A stretch of 64,000 nt of DNA from Bacteroidales bacterium (GTDB lineage: Bacteria > Bacteroidota > Bacteroidia > Bacteroidales > Paludibacteraceae), in NCBI GenBank assembly GCA_012518275.1, contig JAAYSS010000047.1:1-64000 (forward strand). Direction: 5' to 3'. The position numbers and the translations under genes were made by a program. Each line of letters starts with the position of its first letter. Within the stretch, counting starts at the first letter, position 1. The notes under the pieces are model-generated. The model was given only the letters and a program-made list of their open reading frames with translations. It was not told the DNA's origin and made no database searches. This document shows, in pieces, positions 30,237-40,176 of this stretch.

Positions 30237-31220
30237 ATGGAGTACAAAATTAATTGCATCGGTATTTTAACCTCCGGAGGTGATGCTCCCGGAATGAATG
30301 CAGCCATTCGTTCAGTAACGAGGACTGCTATTTTTAATGGAATTCGTGTAAAAGCCATTTATCGTGGGTTCAGAGGGCTGATAACAGGAGAGATTAAAGA
30401 ATTTCAAACTCAAAACGTAAGTAATATAATACAAAAAGGAGGTACAATCCTGAAAACAGCCCGCTGTGATGAGTTCAGATCCTCCGAAGGAAGAAAGATT
30501 GCCTACGAACGAATGAAAGAAGAGGAAATAGAAGCTTTAATTGTAATTGGAGGCGATGGCTCTTTCACCGGAGCTCGAATTTTCGCCCAAGAGTTTAACA
30601 TTCCAATCGTAGGAATTCCAGGAACAATTGACAACGATTTATTCGGTACAGATGCCACATTAGGCTATGATACGGCACTAAACACTATCACGCAAGCCGT
30701 AGACAAAATTCGCGACACAGCATCTTCACACGAACGTCTGTTTTTTATTGAAGTTATGGGACGTGATGCCGGATTCCTTGCATTGAATAGTGCTGTTGCT
30801 TCTGGCGCTGAAGCAGCCATTGTGCCAGAATTAGAAACAAAAGTTGACCAACTTGCTGAGCTAATTAAAAACGGATTCCGCAAGTCTAAAAACAGCAGCA
30901 TAGTAATTGTTGCAGAAAGTGAAATTACCGGTGGTGCCAACGGCCTTGCCGAACGGATGCGCATAGAATATCCTGAATATGATGTACGGGTTACAATACT
31001 CGGACACATTCAGCGTGGAGGCTCCCCTACGGCGTACGATCGCATTTTAGCCAGCCGAATGGGAGTAGCAGCCATTGATGCATTGCTTGATGAACAGCGT
31101 AATATTATGATTGGAATTGTAGATAATGAAATAGTCCACGTACCGTTTACAAAAGCAATTAAGCATGACAAACCGCTTGACGACAAATTAATGGGTGTGT
31201 TGCATATTTTGTCTATTTAG
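30237..31220 (+). CDS. pfkA: 6-phosphofructokinase, ATP-type signature (GGDGS / PGTIDND)
   Basis: [59 protein letters not shown]. Confidence 0.96.
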   Translation: MEYKINCIGILTSGGDAPGMNAAIRSVTRTAIFNGIRVKAIYRGFRGLITGEIKEFQTQNVSNIIQKGGTILKTARCDEFRSSEGRKIAYERMKEEEIEALIVIGGDGSFTGARIFAQEFNIPIVGIPGTIDNDLFGTDATLGYDTALNTITQAVDKIRDTASSHERLFFIEVMGRDAGFLALNSAVASGAEAAIVPELETKVDQLAELIKNGFRKSKNSSIVIVAESEITGGANGLAERMRIEYPEYDVRVTILGHIQRGGSPTAYDRILASRMGVAAIDALLDEQRNIMIGIVDNEIVHVPFTKAIKHDKPLDDKLMGVLHILSI

Positions 31221-31402
31221 TGGTGAGCAGTTTGCAATAAGCGGTACACCATTTAACCAATCAGCAAGATTGGACATATTAAAACCTTGGATTTTAGATG
31301 TTTTTGACAGAAAAACACCGACCGATAATTTACCTTAAAATACCAATATGTTTTTTAACCCAACAAAATTTTTGAGAAATATTAATTTAAAATTGAATTA
31401 TA

Positions 31403-31879
31403 ATGCAAGAAAAATCTGTTCTATTTGTTTGCTTGGGAAATATCTGCCGTTCGCCAATGGCTCAAACAATTTTTGAAAAAATAGTTGAAGACAAAGGAGC
31501 TGCGGATAAATTTGAGATTGATTCTGCTGGTCTTGGCGACTGGCACACGGGCAACAAAGCCGACCCGCGTATGCGTTCGCACGCTGAAAAGCGTGGCTAC
31601 ACCATCACCCACAGAGCACGACAAGTACAAAAAAATGATTTCAATAAATTTGACTACATTGTCGGAATGGACGAGCAAAATATTCGGGAACTGAACAACT
31701 TAGCAACATCAGATGAACATCGCAACAAAATTCTCCGTATGCGTGATTTTTTAACTCAATTTGATTCAGACATAATTCCTGATCCTTACTACGGAGATGC
31801 TGAAGATTTCGAATACGTAATCGATTTGCTTGAAGATAGTTGTGAAAATTTTTATGATTTTATTTCAAAAGAAAGCTGA
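31403..31879 (+). CDS. Low-molecular-weight protein-tyrosine phosphatase
   Basis: VLFVCLGNICRSPMAQTIF; DSAGLGDWHTGNKADPRM; DPYYGDAEDFEYVIDLLED. Confidence 0.95.
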   Translation: MQEKSVLFVCLGNICRSPMAQTIFEKIVEDKGAADKFEIDSAGLGDWHTGNKADPRMRSHAEKRGYTITHRARQVQKNDFNKFDYIVGMDEQNIRELNNLATSDEHRNKILRMRDFLTQFDSDIIPDPYYGDAEDFEYVIDLLEDSCENFYDFISKES

Positions 31880-31954
31880 ATATTTAAATAATGGCTTATT
31901 TTTTGTAGAGATAATATTTAGTCAAAAACAATAACATTAAAAAAATAATAAATA

Positions 31955-32707
31955 ATGAAAAAGTTAATTTTACCATTACTCCTTTTAGGTGTAATTTTCA
32001 GTTCTTGTAAAAAAGAAGAACCTCTCGGAAGTGTAAAGCTAGACCCAGCAACAGCTAATATGACTTATGGAACTAAACTGTCATTAACCCCAAAATATGA
32101 ACCGGGTCAAGCAGAATCTTTAACTTATGAATGGTCATCAAGCGCCGATTCAATTGTTTCTGTAAGAGCAGGGCAAGGTGGACTTGGTGAAGCGCAAGCT
32201 TTAAGAGTGGGTGATGCTATCATTTATTTGAAAGGATACAAAAGTGGCGATAAAGACAAAAAAATATTATTGACAGCTACTTGTAAAATTTCAGTAACAC
32301 CTCGAACTGCAATTTTTGGAGTTCCACATTTCAAAAAAGGAGAAAGTAAAACTACCCTTACTAGCTTAGGGGTTGGTACTATGGATAATGACCAATCTAC
32401 CGATAAGCTTTTGGTGTATACACGTACTCCTGATGCGGTAAACGGAGTTGATAAAATCATTTTTGAACTGGATGACAGTAATAAATTAGTAGCAACTTAT
32501 GCTTACCTTCAAGACACTCCTAACAACAGAGAAAAAGCGACTCAATACATTGAAGAACGTTTCAAATATACAGGAAAAACAGTTGGTTCGCTAACTCTCT
32601 ATGATGCAGGTGTTAGCTCTATGTATGCTTCAGGTACTATGGCTGCACTATTTTTAGGTACTGATCCAGGAAATGGTATTCCGGGATTAGGAATTAAATT
32701 TTGGTAA
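31955..32707 (+). CDS. Hypothetical lipoprotein
   Basis: Signal peptide and lipobox LLLGVIFSSCKKEE; Ig-like N-terminal pattern (LDPATANMTYGTKLSLTPKYEPG...). Confidence 0.7.
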   Translation: MKKLILPLLLLGVIFSSCKKEEPLGSVKLDPATANMTYGTKLSLTPKYEPGQAESLTYEWSSSADSIVSVRAGQGGLGEAQALRVGDAIIYLKGYKSGDKDKKILLTATCKISVTPRTAIFGVPHFKKGESKTTLTSLGVGTMDNDQSTDKLLVYTRTPDAVNGVDKIIFELDDSNKLVATYAYLQDTPNNREKATQYIEERFKYTGKTVGSLTLYDAGVSSMYASGTMAALFLGTDPGNGIPGLGIKFW

Positions 32708-32727
32708 ACTTTTTAACAAACAAAATA

Positions 32728-32760
32728 AAAAAACCGTCAAGTTTTCCTGACGGTTTTTTG
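32728..32760 (+). terminator. Intrinsic terminator after the lipoprotein gene
   Basis: aaaaaaccgtca-agttttcc-tgacggttttttg. Confidence 0.8.
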
Positions 32761-32783
32761 TTTTATAACGTAATTTGAATTAT

Positions 32784-34760
32784 CTATTTCTTATATTCAA
32801 CAAAAGCTTCAATGGCTTCGTATGATGCTAGTCCTAAATCACTATACAGTTTTGCTGTCGCTTGGTTTCGATCTTCGGCTCGTTGCCAAAACAGGCGTTC
32901 ATCGTCACCTAAGAAAGGAGCGCTCTCCATCTGTGACTGGTGTTTTAAAATTGAATTACGCTTACGACGAAGCTCTTCCGGACTAATTGGAACAGCCATT
33001 TCAATATGGTCTATTTCCCACTCGGCCCAAGCTCCGCGGTACATCCACACACGACAATCTTTCATCCATTCTTCATTGAGTAATTCATGAAATGCTGCCA
33101 AGAATGCATTCAAACACACTTTGTGCGTTCCATGAGGATCGGCTAAGTCACCGGCAACAAATATTTGATGCGGTTTGATGGCTTGCAATAAATCCATAAT
33201 TATTTTCACATCCTTTTCTGTCAATTTACCTTTTTTGATTGTTCCTGTTTCATAAAAAGGTAAATCTAAATGATGCACATTTTCTGCCGGAACAGAATTA
33301 TACCTACATGCCGCACGAGCTTCTTCCCGTCTAATTCGTCCTTTCAAATAACGGACATCTTCTGTATCAATATCGCCTTTTTGTTTTTCTTCAGTCAAGA
33401 ATCGATACATATCAAGATACTTTTCTTTCAACTTTCCATCTGACGGGTCAAAACGTTCTAATACATTTGCCATCAGAGCAATGTAACGGATGGCTTCATC
33501 ATCTCCAACAGCAATATTCCCTGACGTTTGGTAGGCTACATGTACGTCATGACCTTGCTCCACTAATCGCTGAAAAGTTCCCCCCATCGAAATCACGTCA
33601 TCATCAGGATGCGGACTGAAAATAATAATCCGTTTGGGGTATGGGAGAGCACGTTCAGGACGATTACTATCATCAGCATTAGGCTTTCCGCCGGGCCAAC
33701 CTGTAATGGTATGTTGTAAATCATTGAATATTTTAATATTAACATTATACGCAGAGCCGTAAAGAGCAAGCAGCTCATTGAGGCCATTCTGATTATAATC
33801 TTTATTGGTAAGTTTTAAAATCGGCTTTCCTGTAACTTGACAAAGCCACACAATCGCCCTGCGAATTAATGTGTCGGTCCAATCGCATGAACCAACTAAC
33901 CAAGGATGGCTGATTCGAGTAAGGTGTTGAGCAGACGTCAAATCTAAAACAACATGAGCATTTTTGTGAAGTTGCAAAAATGATGCCGGTACTGCATCGC
34001 AAGCTTTCTTCTCAATAATTTGACTCACAATAGTCGACTTGGCTTCACCCCAAACCACCAACGTCACTCTCTTAGCTGAAATAATTGTTGACAACCCCAT
34101 GGTAAGAGCACTCACAGGCACATCTTCAGCTGATACGTAAAACTGCTGTAAATCTGCTCTTGACTGATCATCAAGAAGCATAAGGCGTGTTGTAGAACTT
34201 GGTTGTGACCCCGGCTCATTATAAGCGATGTTTCCTACTTTTCCAACCGATACAAGTACATAGTCCAAACCGCCTAATTTTTCTATTTCCTGTTCATAGT
34301 CATCAGCAAACTCAACAACTTTATCTACTTTTACATTTTCAAAAGTGAAAAAATTCTTCTTCGGCAAGTCTACCTTGTCTATGAGATATTCCCGAAGTAG
34401 TTTCGAGTTTGAGTGTTCATTCTTTTTCAACGGATAAAATTCTGTCACATTAAAAACAAACACATTTTTGAAGGATAATCCTTCTTCGCGGTGCATACGA
34501 ACAAGCTCTTGATAAACTCTGAGAGGCGAAGAACCACCGGAAAGCCCTAACACACAATGAGCTTTTGCTTTTTGCTTGGAAAGAATCAATGCAGCAATTT
34601 CTTTTGCAACGGCCTTCGAACCTTCTTCTTCGGTTTCATAAATGTCAGCCTTCATTTTTTCAAATCGAGATTGCCGAGTTGCTTCTAAAACATTCTCAGG
34701 ACGATAATAACGCCGTGGAATTCGTTCCAACGTAATTTTTGAACTTAAATCGAAATTCAT
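32784..34760 (-). CDS. NagB-like (glucosamine-6-phosphate isomerase fold) domain fused to a PIG-L/LmbE deacetylase domain
   Basis: N-terminal NagB-like region (VLGLSGGSSPLRVYQELVRMHREEGLSFKNVFVFNVTEFYPL; GKVGNIAYNEPGSQPSSTTR); C-terminal IIIFSPHPDDDVISMGGTFQRLVEQGHDVHVAYQTSGN...DPHGTHKVCLNAF. Confidence 0.88.
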   Translation of the reverse strand: MNFDLSSKITLERIPRRYYRPENVLEATRQSRFEKMKADIYETEEEGSKAVAKEIAALILSKQKAKAHCVLGLSGGSSPLRVYQELVRMHREEGLSFKNVFVFNVTEFYPLKKNEHSNSKLLREYLIDKVDLPKKNFFTFENVKVDKVVEFADDYEQEIEKLGGLDYVLVSVGKVGNIAYNEPGSQPSSTTRLMLLDDQSRADLQQFYVSAEDVPVSALTMGLSTIISAKRVTLVVWGEAKSTIVSQIIEKKACDAVPASFLQLHKNAHVVLDLTSAQHLTRISHPWLVGSCDWTDTLIRRAIVWLCQVTGKPILKLTNKDYNQNGLNELLALYGSAYNVNIKIFNDLQHTITGWPGGKPNADDSNRPERALPYPKRIIIFSPHPDDDVISMGGTFQRLVEQGHDVHVAYQTSGNIAVGDDEAIRYIALMANVLERFDPSDGKLKEKYLDMYRFLTEEKQKGDIDTEDVRYLKGRIRREEARAACRYNSVPAENVHHLDLPFYETGTIKKGKLTEKDVKIIMDLLQAIKPHQIFVAGDLADPHGTHKVCLNAFLAAFHELLNEEWMKDCRVWMYRGAWAEWEIDHIEMAVPISPEELRRKRNSILKHQSQMESAPFLGDDERLFWQRAEDRNQATAKLYSDLGLASYEAIEAFVEYKK

Positions 34761-34955
34761 AGTTATTTTTGTATAATTATATATTAAGCTACAAAGTTAA
34801 CTAAAATTCAGCAAAGGTTCATTTAAAATTTGATTACATTTTTGTAAAATCAAATTATGTAAGTTTAATTATAAGTTTAACTAAACTCGGCACGGTTTAT
34901 GAATTATGAATGATGTTCAATCCAAAATCATTTTTAACCATTAAACTTTTGTTAA

Positions 34956-35294
34956 ATGAACAATTCTGAAAAAACTTACAATGCTGTTCTTGATACGGAA
35001 CCAAGAGCTCAGCAAGCGGAAAAAGAACTGACTGTGCCTTCGCTTCCGTTTTGCATTTTAATGGATGCCGTGGGAATGGCGAGCTACATGTTTCCAGGCA
35101 TTGGTGAGACGTTTGACGTGGTGTGGGCGCCTATTTCCGGATTTATTTTTATGAAATCGTTTGGCGGAATGACCGGTAAAATTGGTGGTTTGATTGCGAT
35201 GGTAGAAGAAGCCGCGCCGTTTATAGACGTTATCCCGACGTTTACAATTGGACATTTTTATGTCAAGCATCAGATGAGAAAAAATAAAAAATAA
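34956..35294 (+). CDS. Hypothetical small membrane protein
   Basis: 112-aa ORF with two hydrophobic stretches, ATG, in a clear gap with a terminator downstream. Confidence 0.6.
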   Translation: MNNSEKTYNAVLDTEPRAQQAEKELTVPSLPFCILMDAVGMASYMFPGIGETFDVVWAPISGFIFMKSFGGMTGKIGGLIAMVEEAAPFIDVIPTFTIGHFYVKHQMRKNKK

Positions 35295-35314
35295 TAGAAA
35301 CTATTTTACCTTCG

Positions 35315-35360
35315 AAAACCCAGTTGGCTGTTCTTAATAGTTGTTGGCTGGGTTTGTTTT
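35315..35360 (+). terminator. Intrinsic terminator between the small membrane protein gene and hemW
   Basis: aaacccag...ctgggtttgttttt stem and T-tract. Confidence 0.6.
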
Positions 35361-35377
35361 TGCTTGAGGGAAAGGTT

Positions 35378-36502
35378 TTACACATACATCAAATCAACGA
35401 TGATTTTATCTGAAATTAGGATGCCTTCGGAAGTTAAACGAAGGAAGTTGTTGGTTATGTGCAATTTGTGATTTTCAATGTATTTAGCTGCTGATTGAAT
35501 GCAGTAATCATGCATTTTTTCGCCAAATTGATTCTTGACTGCATCAAGATTTATTCCTTCAATTGTTCTTAGCGAAACCATTACGAAGTCGTTGTATTTA
35601 TCTTTTTCTGAAAGGATTTCTTTCTCGAAGTAACTTTTTCCGTTTGTAATGTTTCGACAATAATTTTCTACAGATGAGATGTTCCATTGGCGTGAATGGA
35701 TGTTGTACGAATGTGCCGACGGGCCAATTCCGATGTAAGGTGTTTGTGTCCAATAAGATGAGTTGTGTTTTGAGCGAAATCCGGGTTTTGAAAAATTGGA
35801 TATTTCATATTGTTCAAAACCGTTTTTAGCACATATTTTCATCAGATAGTCATACATTTCCACAGAGAGTTCATCATCTGCGGGAGCTGTTTTTCCGGCT
35901 TTCATTTGCTTCCAAAGTGGGGTGTTTTCTTCATATATCAACCCGTAAGCAGATATGTGCTGAACATTTAACGTCATTGCCTTGTTTAACTGTTTTTTCC
36001 AAGATTCGAGATTTTGACCCGGAAGTCCGAAAATCAGGTCAATGCTGATGTTCTCAAAACCAGCTTTTTGCGCTAACTTTACTGAAAGCAAAGCCGTTTC
36101 GGCAGTATGGCGCCGATTGATGGCTCTCAGTTGCTTGTCGTCAAAACTTTGAATGCCTATGCTTAAGCGGTTTATGCCGATGTTTCTCAAGGTTTTTAAA
36201 TAATCCAAGGTCAAATCATCCGGATTTGCTTCCAGAGTAATTTCAGCATCATTATCTACATCAAAATTTGTATAAATAACTTGCAGAATTGAATTTATAT
36301 CAACGGTCTTGAGTACGGAAGGTGTCCCCCCACCGAAATAAATTGTAGAGACAACTTCATCCAAATATCCTTTTCTCTCATTAATTTCTTGAAGCACAGC
36401 ACGCACCAGTTCATCCTTTCGTGATAAATTCGTAATCGAATAAAAATCGCAATAGATGCACTTTGTTTTGCAATAAGGAATGTGTATATAAATTCCTGCC
36501 AT
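35378..36502 (-). CDS. hemW: HemW-type radical SAM protein
   Basis: AGIYIHIPYCKTKCIYCDFYS; TIYFGGGTPSVL; ITLEANPDDLT; RLSIGIQSFDDKQLRAINRRHTAE. Internal Met start. Confidence 0.93.
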   Translation of the reverse strand: MAGIYIHIPYCKTKCIYCDFYSITNLSRKDELVRAVLQEINERKGYLDEVVSTIYFGGGTPSVLKTVDINSILQVIYTNFDVDNDAEITLEANPDDLTLDYLKTLRNIGINRLSIGIQSFDDKQLRAINRRHTAETALLSVKLAQKAGFENISIDLIFGLPGQNLESWKKQLNKAMTLNVQHISAYGLIYEENTPLWKQMKAGKTAPADDELSVEMYDYLMKICAKNGFEQYEISNFSKPGFRSKHNSSYWTQTPYIGIGPSAHSYNIHSRQWNISSVENYCRNITNGKSYFEKEILSEKDKYNDFVMVSLRTIEGINLDAVKNQFGEKMHDYCIQSAAKYIENHKLHITNNFLRLTSEGILISDKIIVDLMYV

Positions 36503-36655
36503 TATTTTTGAAATTTGAAACTTGTCCACCGTCTGATGAGATAGAAGTGAACAATCGTTAATCATGCAAAAATACGACTTGTTGTTCTATTTCACAAAAA
36601 CAAAAATGAGTCTAAATATCTGTTAAAAAAACTGCAAGAAAAACAATAGAAAACT

Positions 36656-37148
36656 ATGGCGCAACAAAAAGTAACACAGATTATTCGTGGACAAAAGACC
36701 GTTGACGGGGCAGGTATTTGATTAGGAAGAATTTTAGGATTAAGAAATCTTCGAAATTTAATCCGTTTTTGATGCTAAATGAATTTAACTCGACTGATTC
36801 GAATGAGATTATATCAAAAGCTTTCCCTGGCATCCGCATCGTGGAATTGAAACGGTAACGTATCTGCTGAAAGGTGAAATTACACATACCAACAACCTTG
36901 AAAATCGTAGAACTATTGGAAGCTTGGCATGTCAATGGATGACTGCCGACTTGAGAATTATTCATTAAGAAATGCCACAAGAATCGGAAAGAATATTAGG
37001 ATGCCAACTTTGGATAAATTTGCCCGCAAAAGATAAAATAACTGACCCTTTCTACCGTGATATTACAAGTGAAGATATAGAAGTGATAAAAAAGAAAAAC
37101 AATTATTCTCTATTACTAAAAGACCATTTGTTTAAACTACTTATTTAA
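36656..37148 (+). pseudogene. Decayed pirin-family protein pseudogene
   Basis: Frames patched by eye: MAQQKVTQIIRGQKTVDGAGI*...LGLRNLRNFNPFLMLNEFNSTDSNEIISKAFPGHPHRGIETVTYLLKGEITH...CQWMTADLRIIH*EMPQESERILGCQLWINLPAKDKITDPFYRDI. In-frame TGA at 36719-36721, further frameshifts/stops, 3' truncated. Confidence 0.88.
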
Positions 37149-37212
37149 TTTAACGATAGTAAAAAAAAGATAGTCCTATGTAACTATCTTTTTACTAATC
37201 CATTAAACATTG

Positions 37213-37287
37213 TCGGGGTGGTGGGATTCGAACTCACGACCACCTGCTCCCAAAGCAGGTGCGCTAACCGGACTGCGCTACACCCCG
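37213..37287 (-). tRNA. tRNA-Pro (anticodon TGG)
   Basis: - strand CGGGGTGTAGCGCAGTCCGGTTAGCGCACCTGCTTTGGGAGCAGGTGGTCGTGAGTTCGAATCCCACCACCCCGA; anticodon stem CCTGC/GCAGG, loop TTTGGGA. Confidence 0.95.
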
Positions 37288-37372
37288 CAATTATTTCAAA
37301 AGGACTGCAAAGATAATCTAATTTTTTAATTAAAAAAAATATTTGTGTTTTTTACAAAAAAATTGTATTTCC

Positions 37373-38027
37373 GTAGATGCAAGCACTAAATGCAACATTA
37401 TTACACAAAGATGCAAAAAATAGTTTTTGGGGGGTATCAAAATTTAGTTTTTTCCTTGGTCTTTTGTTTAATTCATATTGTACTTATTTGATGTCCTGCT
37501 TATTATATGTATCCAAAGATTCTTTTTAGGTATTTATTGTCTAATCAATTTATTGGTATATTCATTCAAACCTCTTTCCCATGAAGCATACGAGTGGGCA
37601 AAGTAAAACTCAGTGTCAAAAATTCGTGCGATATATTTACGTTCAGCAAATTCGGAACCGTTGTCTGCCGTTATGATGTGCACTACATCTTTGAACGGGA
37701 GTAATAGTCTGACTAATTCACGTGCCGGTGACTTGGCTTTTCTTCCCTGTTCGAGTTTCTCGGCAATCAAAAAGCCGGTTTTTCGTTCAACAATAATCAA
37801 TATCCTCCTTTGTTTTCTTTACCAACAATGGTTCCACTTCCCAGTCTTCCAGACGTGCTCTCTTATCAACTATATCGGGTCGCAGTTCTATGCTTATCTT
37901 ATCCTTTATAATCGTCGATTCACTTCCTATCGGTCGTTTCCGATGTTTCAACTTTATGACGCAGATGTTTATAAAGCGTCCTTCCAGAATACTTTTACTT
38001 TGTGTTACATTTACTAATTGAACTTAC
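37373..38027 (-). mobile_element. IS30-family element remnant, copy A (N-terminal part of transposase deleted)
   Basis: Ends share an imperfect inverted repeat with copy B (ACTAAATGCAACA...TGTTACATTTACTAATTGAACTTAC); contains the C-terminal integrase part IITADNGSEFAERKYIARIF...YASWERGLNEYTNKLIRQ*. Confidence 0.85.
37534..37972 (-). pseudogene. IS30-type transposase fragment (rve/DDE region), frameshifted and prematurely stopped
   Basis: ADNGSEFAERKYIA, SYASWERGLNEYTNKLIRQ* with a stop where IS30 transposases continue as QYFPK; frameshift near 37800 after LGSGTIVGKENKGG. Confidence 0.82.
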
Positions 38028-38062
38028 AAAAATCACAAAAATGTAAATTTGCCTATGAAAAT

Positions 38063-38093
38063 TTTGTGAAATTTATTTAATTGTCTATCTTTG
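38063..38093 (+). promoter_or_regulatory. Bacteroidetes-type promoter for tRNA-Met
   Basis: TTTG (38063-38066)-N19-TATCTTTG (38086-38093), matching the TTTG/TAnnTTTG consensus and spacing. Confidence 0.8.
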
Positions 38094-38117
38094 CACCCAC
38101 AAATTTTTGAAAAGAAT

Positions 38118-38191
38118 GGCGAGATAGCTCAGATGGTTAGAGCGCGTGATTCATAATCACGAGGTCCCGAGTTCAATTCTCGGTCTCGCTA
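38118..38191 (+). tRNA. tRNA-Met (anticodon CAT)
   Basis: GGCGAGATAGCTCAGATGGTTAGAGCGCGTGATTCATAATCACGAGGTCCCGAGTTCAATTCTCGGTCTCGCTA; anticodon loop TTCATAA. Confidence 0.95.
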
Positions 38192-38196
38192 CATTG

Positions 38197-38239
38197 AAAA
38201 CCAGAGAGTAACACCCATTTTGTGATTCTCTGGTTTTTT
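38197..38239 (+). terminator. Intrinsic terminator after tRNA-Met
   Basis: aaaaccagaga...tctctggtttttt. Confidence 0.8.
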
Positions 38240-38309
38240 AATTTTCAAATAATTGTCAAACATATAAAACTTTAATTTTCTTCAAAAATATACTTTCTGT
38301 ATAATAAGC

Positions 38310-39076
38310 GTAGATTTAAGTACTAAATGCAACATTATTATGCAAAGATGAAAAAATATCTTTTGGGGGGTATCAAAATTTAGTTTTTTCTCAGTCTTTT
38401 ATTTAATTCATATTGTACTTGTTTGATGTCCTGCATCGCTTTCTTTACCGACAATGGCGCCTACTTACCTGTCTCCCAAACGTGCTTTCTCATCAACTAT
38501 ATCAGGTCGCAGTTCTATGATTATCTTATCCTTAATAATCGTCGGTTCACTTCCTGTCGGTCGTTTCCAATGTTTTAACCTATAACGCAAATGTTTATAA
38601 ACGTCCCGCCCCAAAGCTTTGTCTTCCTGAATATACTGAAATATAGTTTCGTGAGAAACCATATCTATGTTATTTTTCTTGCAATAGCCGACTATTTGCT
38701 CGGGCGACCACTTTTTCTTTAAATGCTCTTCGATAAATTCTCGTTTTTGCCTTGTAAAGGTACGTCTTCGATGGAAACGCTGTTTACGAAAATCGGCTTT
38801 CCTCTGAGCTGTCTTGTAATTGTAAACACCCCGTTTATCAGAGCTGTTTCGTTTAATTTCACGTGAGATTACTGATCTGTCCTTACCTATTGTCTTGGCA
38901 ATAAAACTTTGACTGTAGCCTTGCTTGAATAACACAGAAATTGTGTACCTTTGTTCTCGGGTTAAATGTTTTTTCTTTTTCATAACAACACAAAAGTAAG
39001 ATTTTTGACCTAATTTTGGCGGGCATGCCACGCCAGAATGCTTTTATTTTGTGTTGCATTTACTAATTGAACTTAC
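38310..39076 (-). mobile_element. IS30-family element remnant, copy B (C-terminal part of transposase deleted)
   Basis: Imperfect terminal inverted repeats GTAGATTTAAGTACTAAATGCAACA / GTAAGTTCAATTAGTAAATGCAACA (20/25 matches); encodes only the IS30 N-terminal half. Confidence 0.87.
38465..38983 (-). pseudogene. IS30-type transposase, N-terminal half only
   Basis: MKKKKHLTREQRYTISVLFKQGYSQSFIAKTIGKDRSVISREIKRNSSDKRG...KKWSPEQIVGYCKKNNIDMVSHETIFQYI; ends before the DDE catalytic region. Confidence 0.88.
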
Positions 39077-39179
39077 AATAGTTTATTTATTAACAATAAT
39101 CAAATTATTTAATTTAAAATTCACATTATTTTCAGTACTTTTGTAGAAAATTTATCACCCCTTAATTTTTACGAAAATT

Positions 39180-40124
39180 ATGTCAGATGCAGCTACTTTA
39201 TTTAAAGTATTTTCTGGTACAAAAAATCGCGATTTAGCAGAAAAAATTTGTGAGAGTTTAAACTGGCCACTTGGGCGAATGAACATTGAACACTTTTCCG
39301 ATGGTGAATTTGCCGTTTCCTATGAAGAATCTATCCGCGGACAATACATTTACCTTGTCCAATCCACATTCCCGAATTCTGATAATTTAATGGAGCTTTT
39401 GCTGATGATTGACGCCGCCAAACGTGCATCAGCTTACAAGGTTATTGCCGTAATTCCTTATTTCGGATGGGCAAGGCAAGATAGGAAAGACAAGCCGCGT
39501 GTGTCTATCGGAGCAAAATTAGTTGCCGATATGCTTACAGTAGCAGGCGTTGATAGGGTAATCACAATGGATTTGCATGCCGATCAGATTCAAGGTTTTT
39601 TCAATATTCCGCTTGATCATTTATATGCATCTACCATTTTTATTCCTTACCTTAAAGCGCTCAAATTGGACAATTTAGTAATTGCGTCACCTGACGTTGG
39701 TGGCTCAAAAAGAGCAAGTTCTTACTCCAAGCACTTAGAAGTTCCAATGGTTCTCTGTCACAAAACTCGTGAAAAAGCGAATGTTGTTGGCGAAATGCGA
39801 ATAATTGGCGATGTGGAAGGTAAAAATGTAGTCATTGTTGATGATATGGCCGATACTGCAGGCACACTTTGTAAAGCTTCAAACCTTATGAAGGAAAAGG
39901 GTGCAAAAAGTGTAAGAGCCATGGTATCACACGGGATAATGTCAGGCAATGCAGCACAAAATGTAATGAATTCAGCACTGACTGAGATTGTTTTCACCGA
40001 TTCCATTCCCTACGATCGCAGTAAGTGTCCGAAAGTTAAAGTGTTGAGTATAGCTGATATGTTTGCTGAGACTATTCGACGTGTTCAAGAACACAAATCC
40101 ATCAGTGAACTGTATTTGCTATAA
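39180..40124 (+). CDS. prs: Ribose-phosphate pyrophosphokinase
   Basis: FSDGEFAVSYEESIRGQYIYLVQST; YFGWARQDRKDKPRVSIGAKLVADML; VIVDDMADTAGTL. Confidence 0.97.
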   Translation: MSDAATLFKVFSGTKNRDLAEKICESLNWPLGRMNIEHFSDGEFAVSYEESIRGQYIYLVQSTFPNSDNLMELLLMIDAAKRASAYKVIAVIPYFGWARQDRKDKPRVSIGAKLVADMLTVAGVDRVITMDLHADQIQGFFNIPLDHLYASTIFIPYLKALKLDNLVIASPDVGGSKRASSYSKHLEVPMVLCHKTREKANVVGEMRIIGDVEGKNVVIVDDMADTAGTLCKASNLMKEKGAKSVRAMVSHGIMSGNAAQNVMNSALTEIVFTDSIPYDRSKCPKVKVLSIADMFAETIRRVQEHKSISELYLL

Positions 40125-40137
40125 TGAAAAACTAATT

Positions 40138-40176
40138 TAAGGGCATTCAAAAAATCTTGAATGCCCCTTTTTTTAT
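40138..40176 (+). terminator. Intrinsic terminator between prs and the convergent PFK gene
   Basis: gggcattcaa-aaaatc-ttgaatgcccctttttttatttt. Confidence 0.75.

Noticed and set aside
36681-36980. 99-aa - strand ORF
   Set aside because: Antisense to the decayed pirin pseudogene, which explains the region better.
37613-38017. 134-aa + strand ORF
   Set aside because: Antisense to the IS30 transposase remnant copy A.
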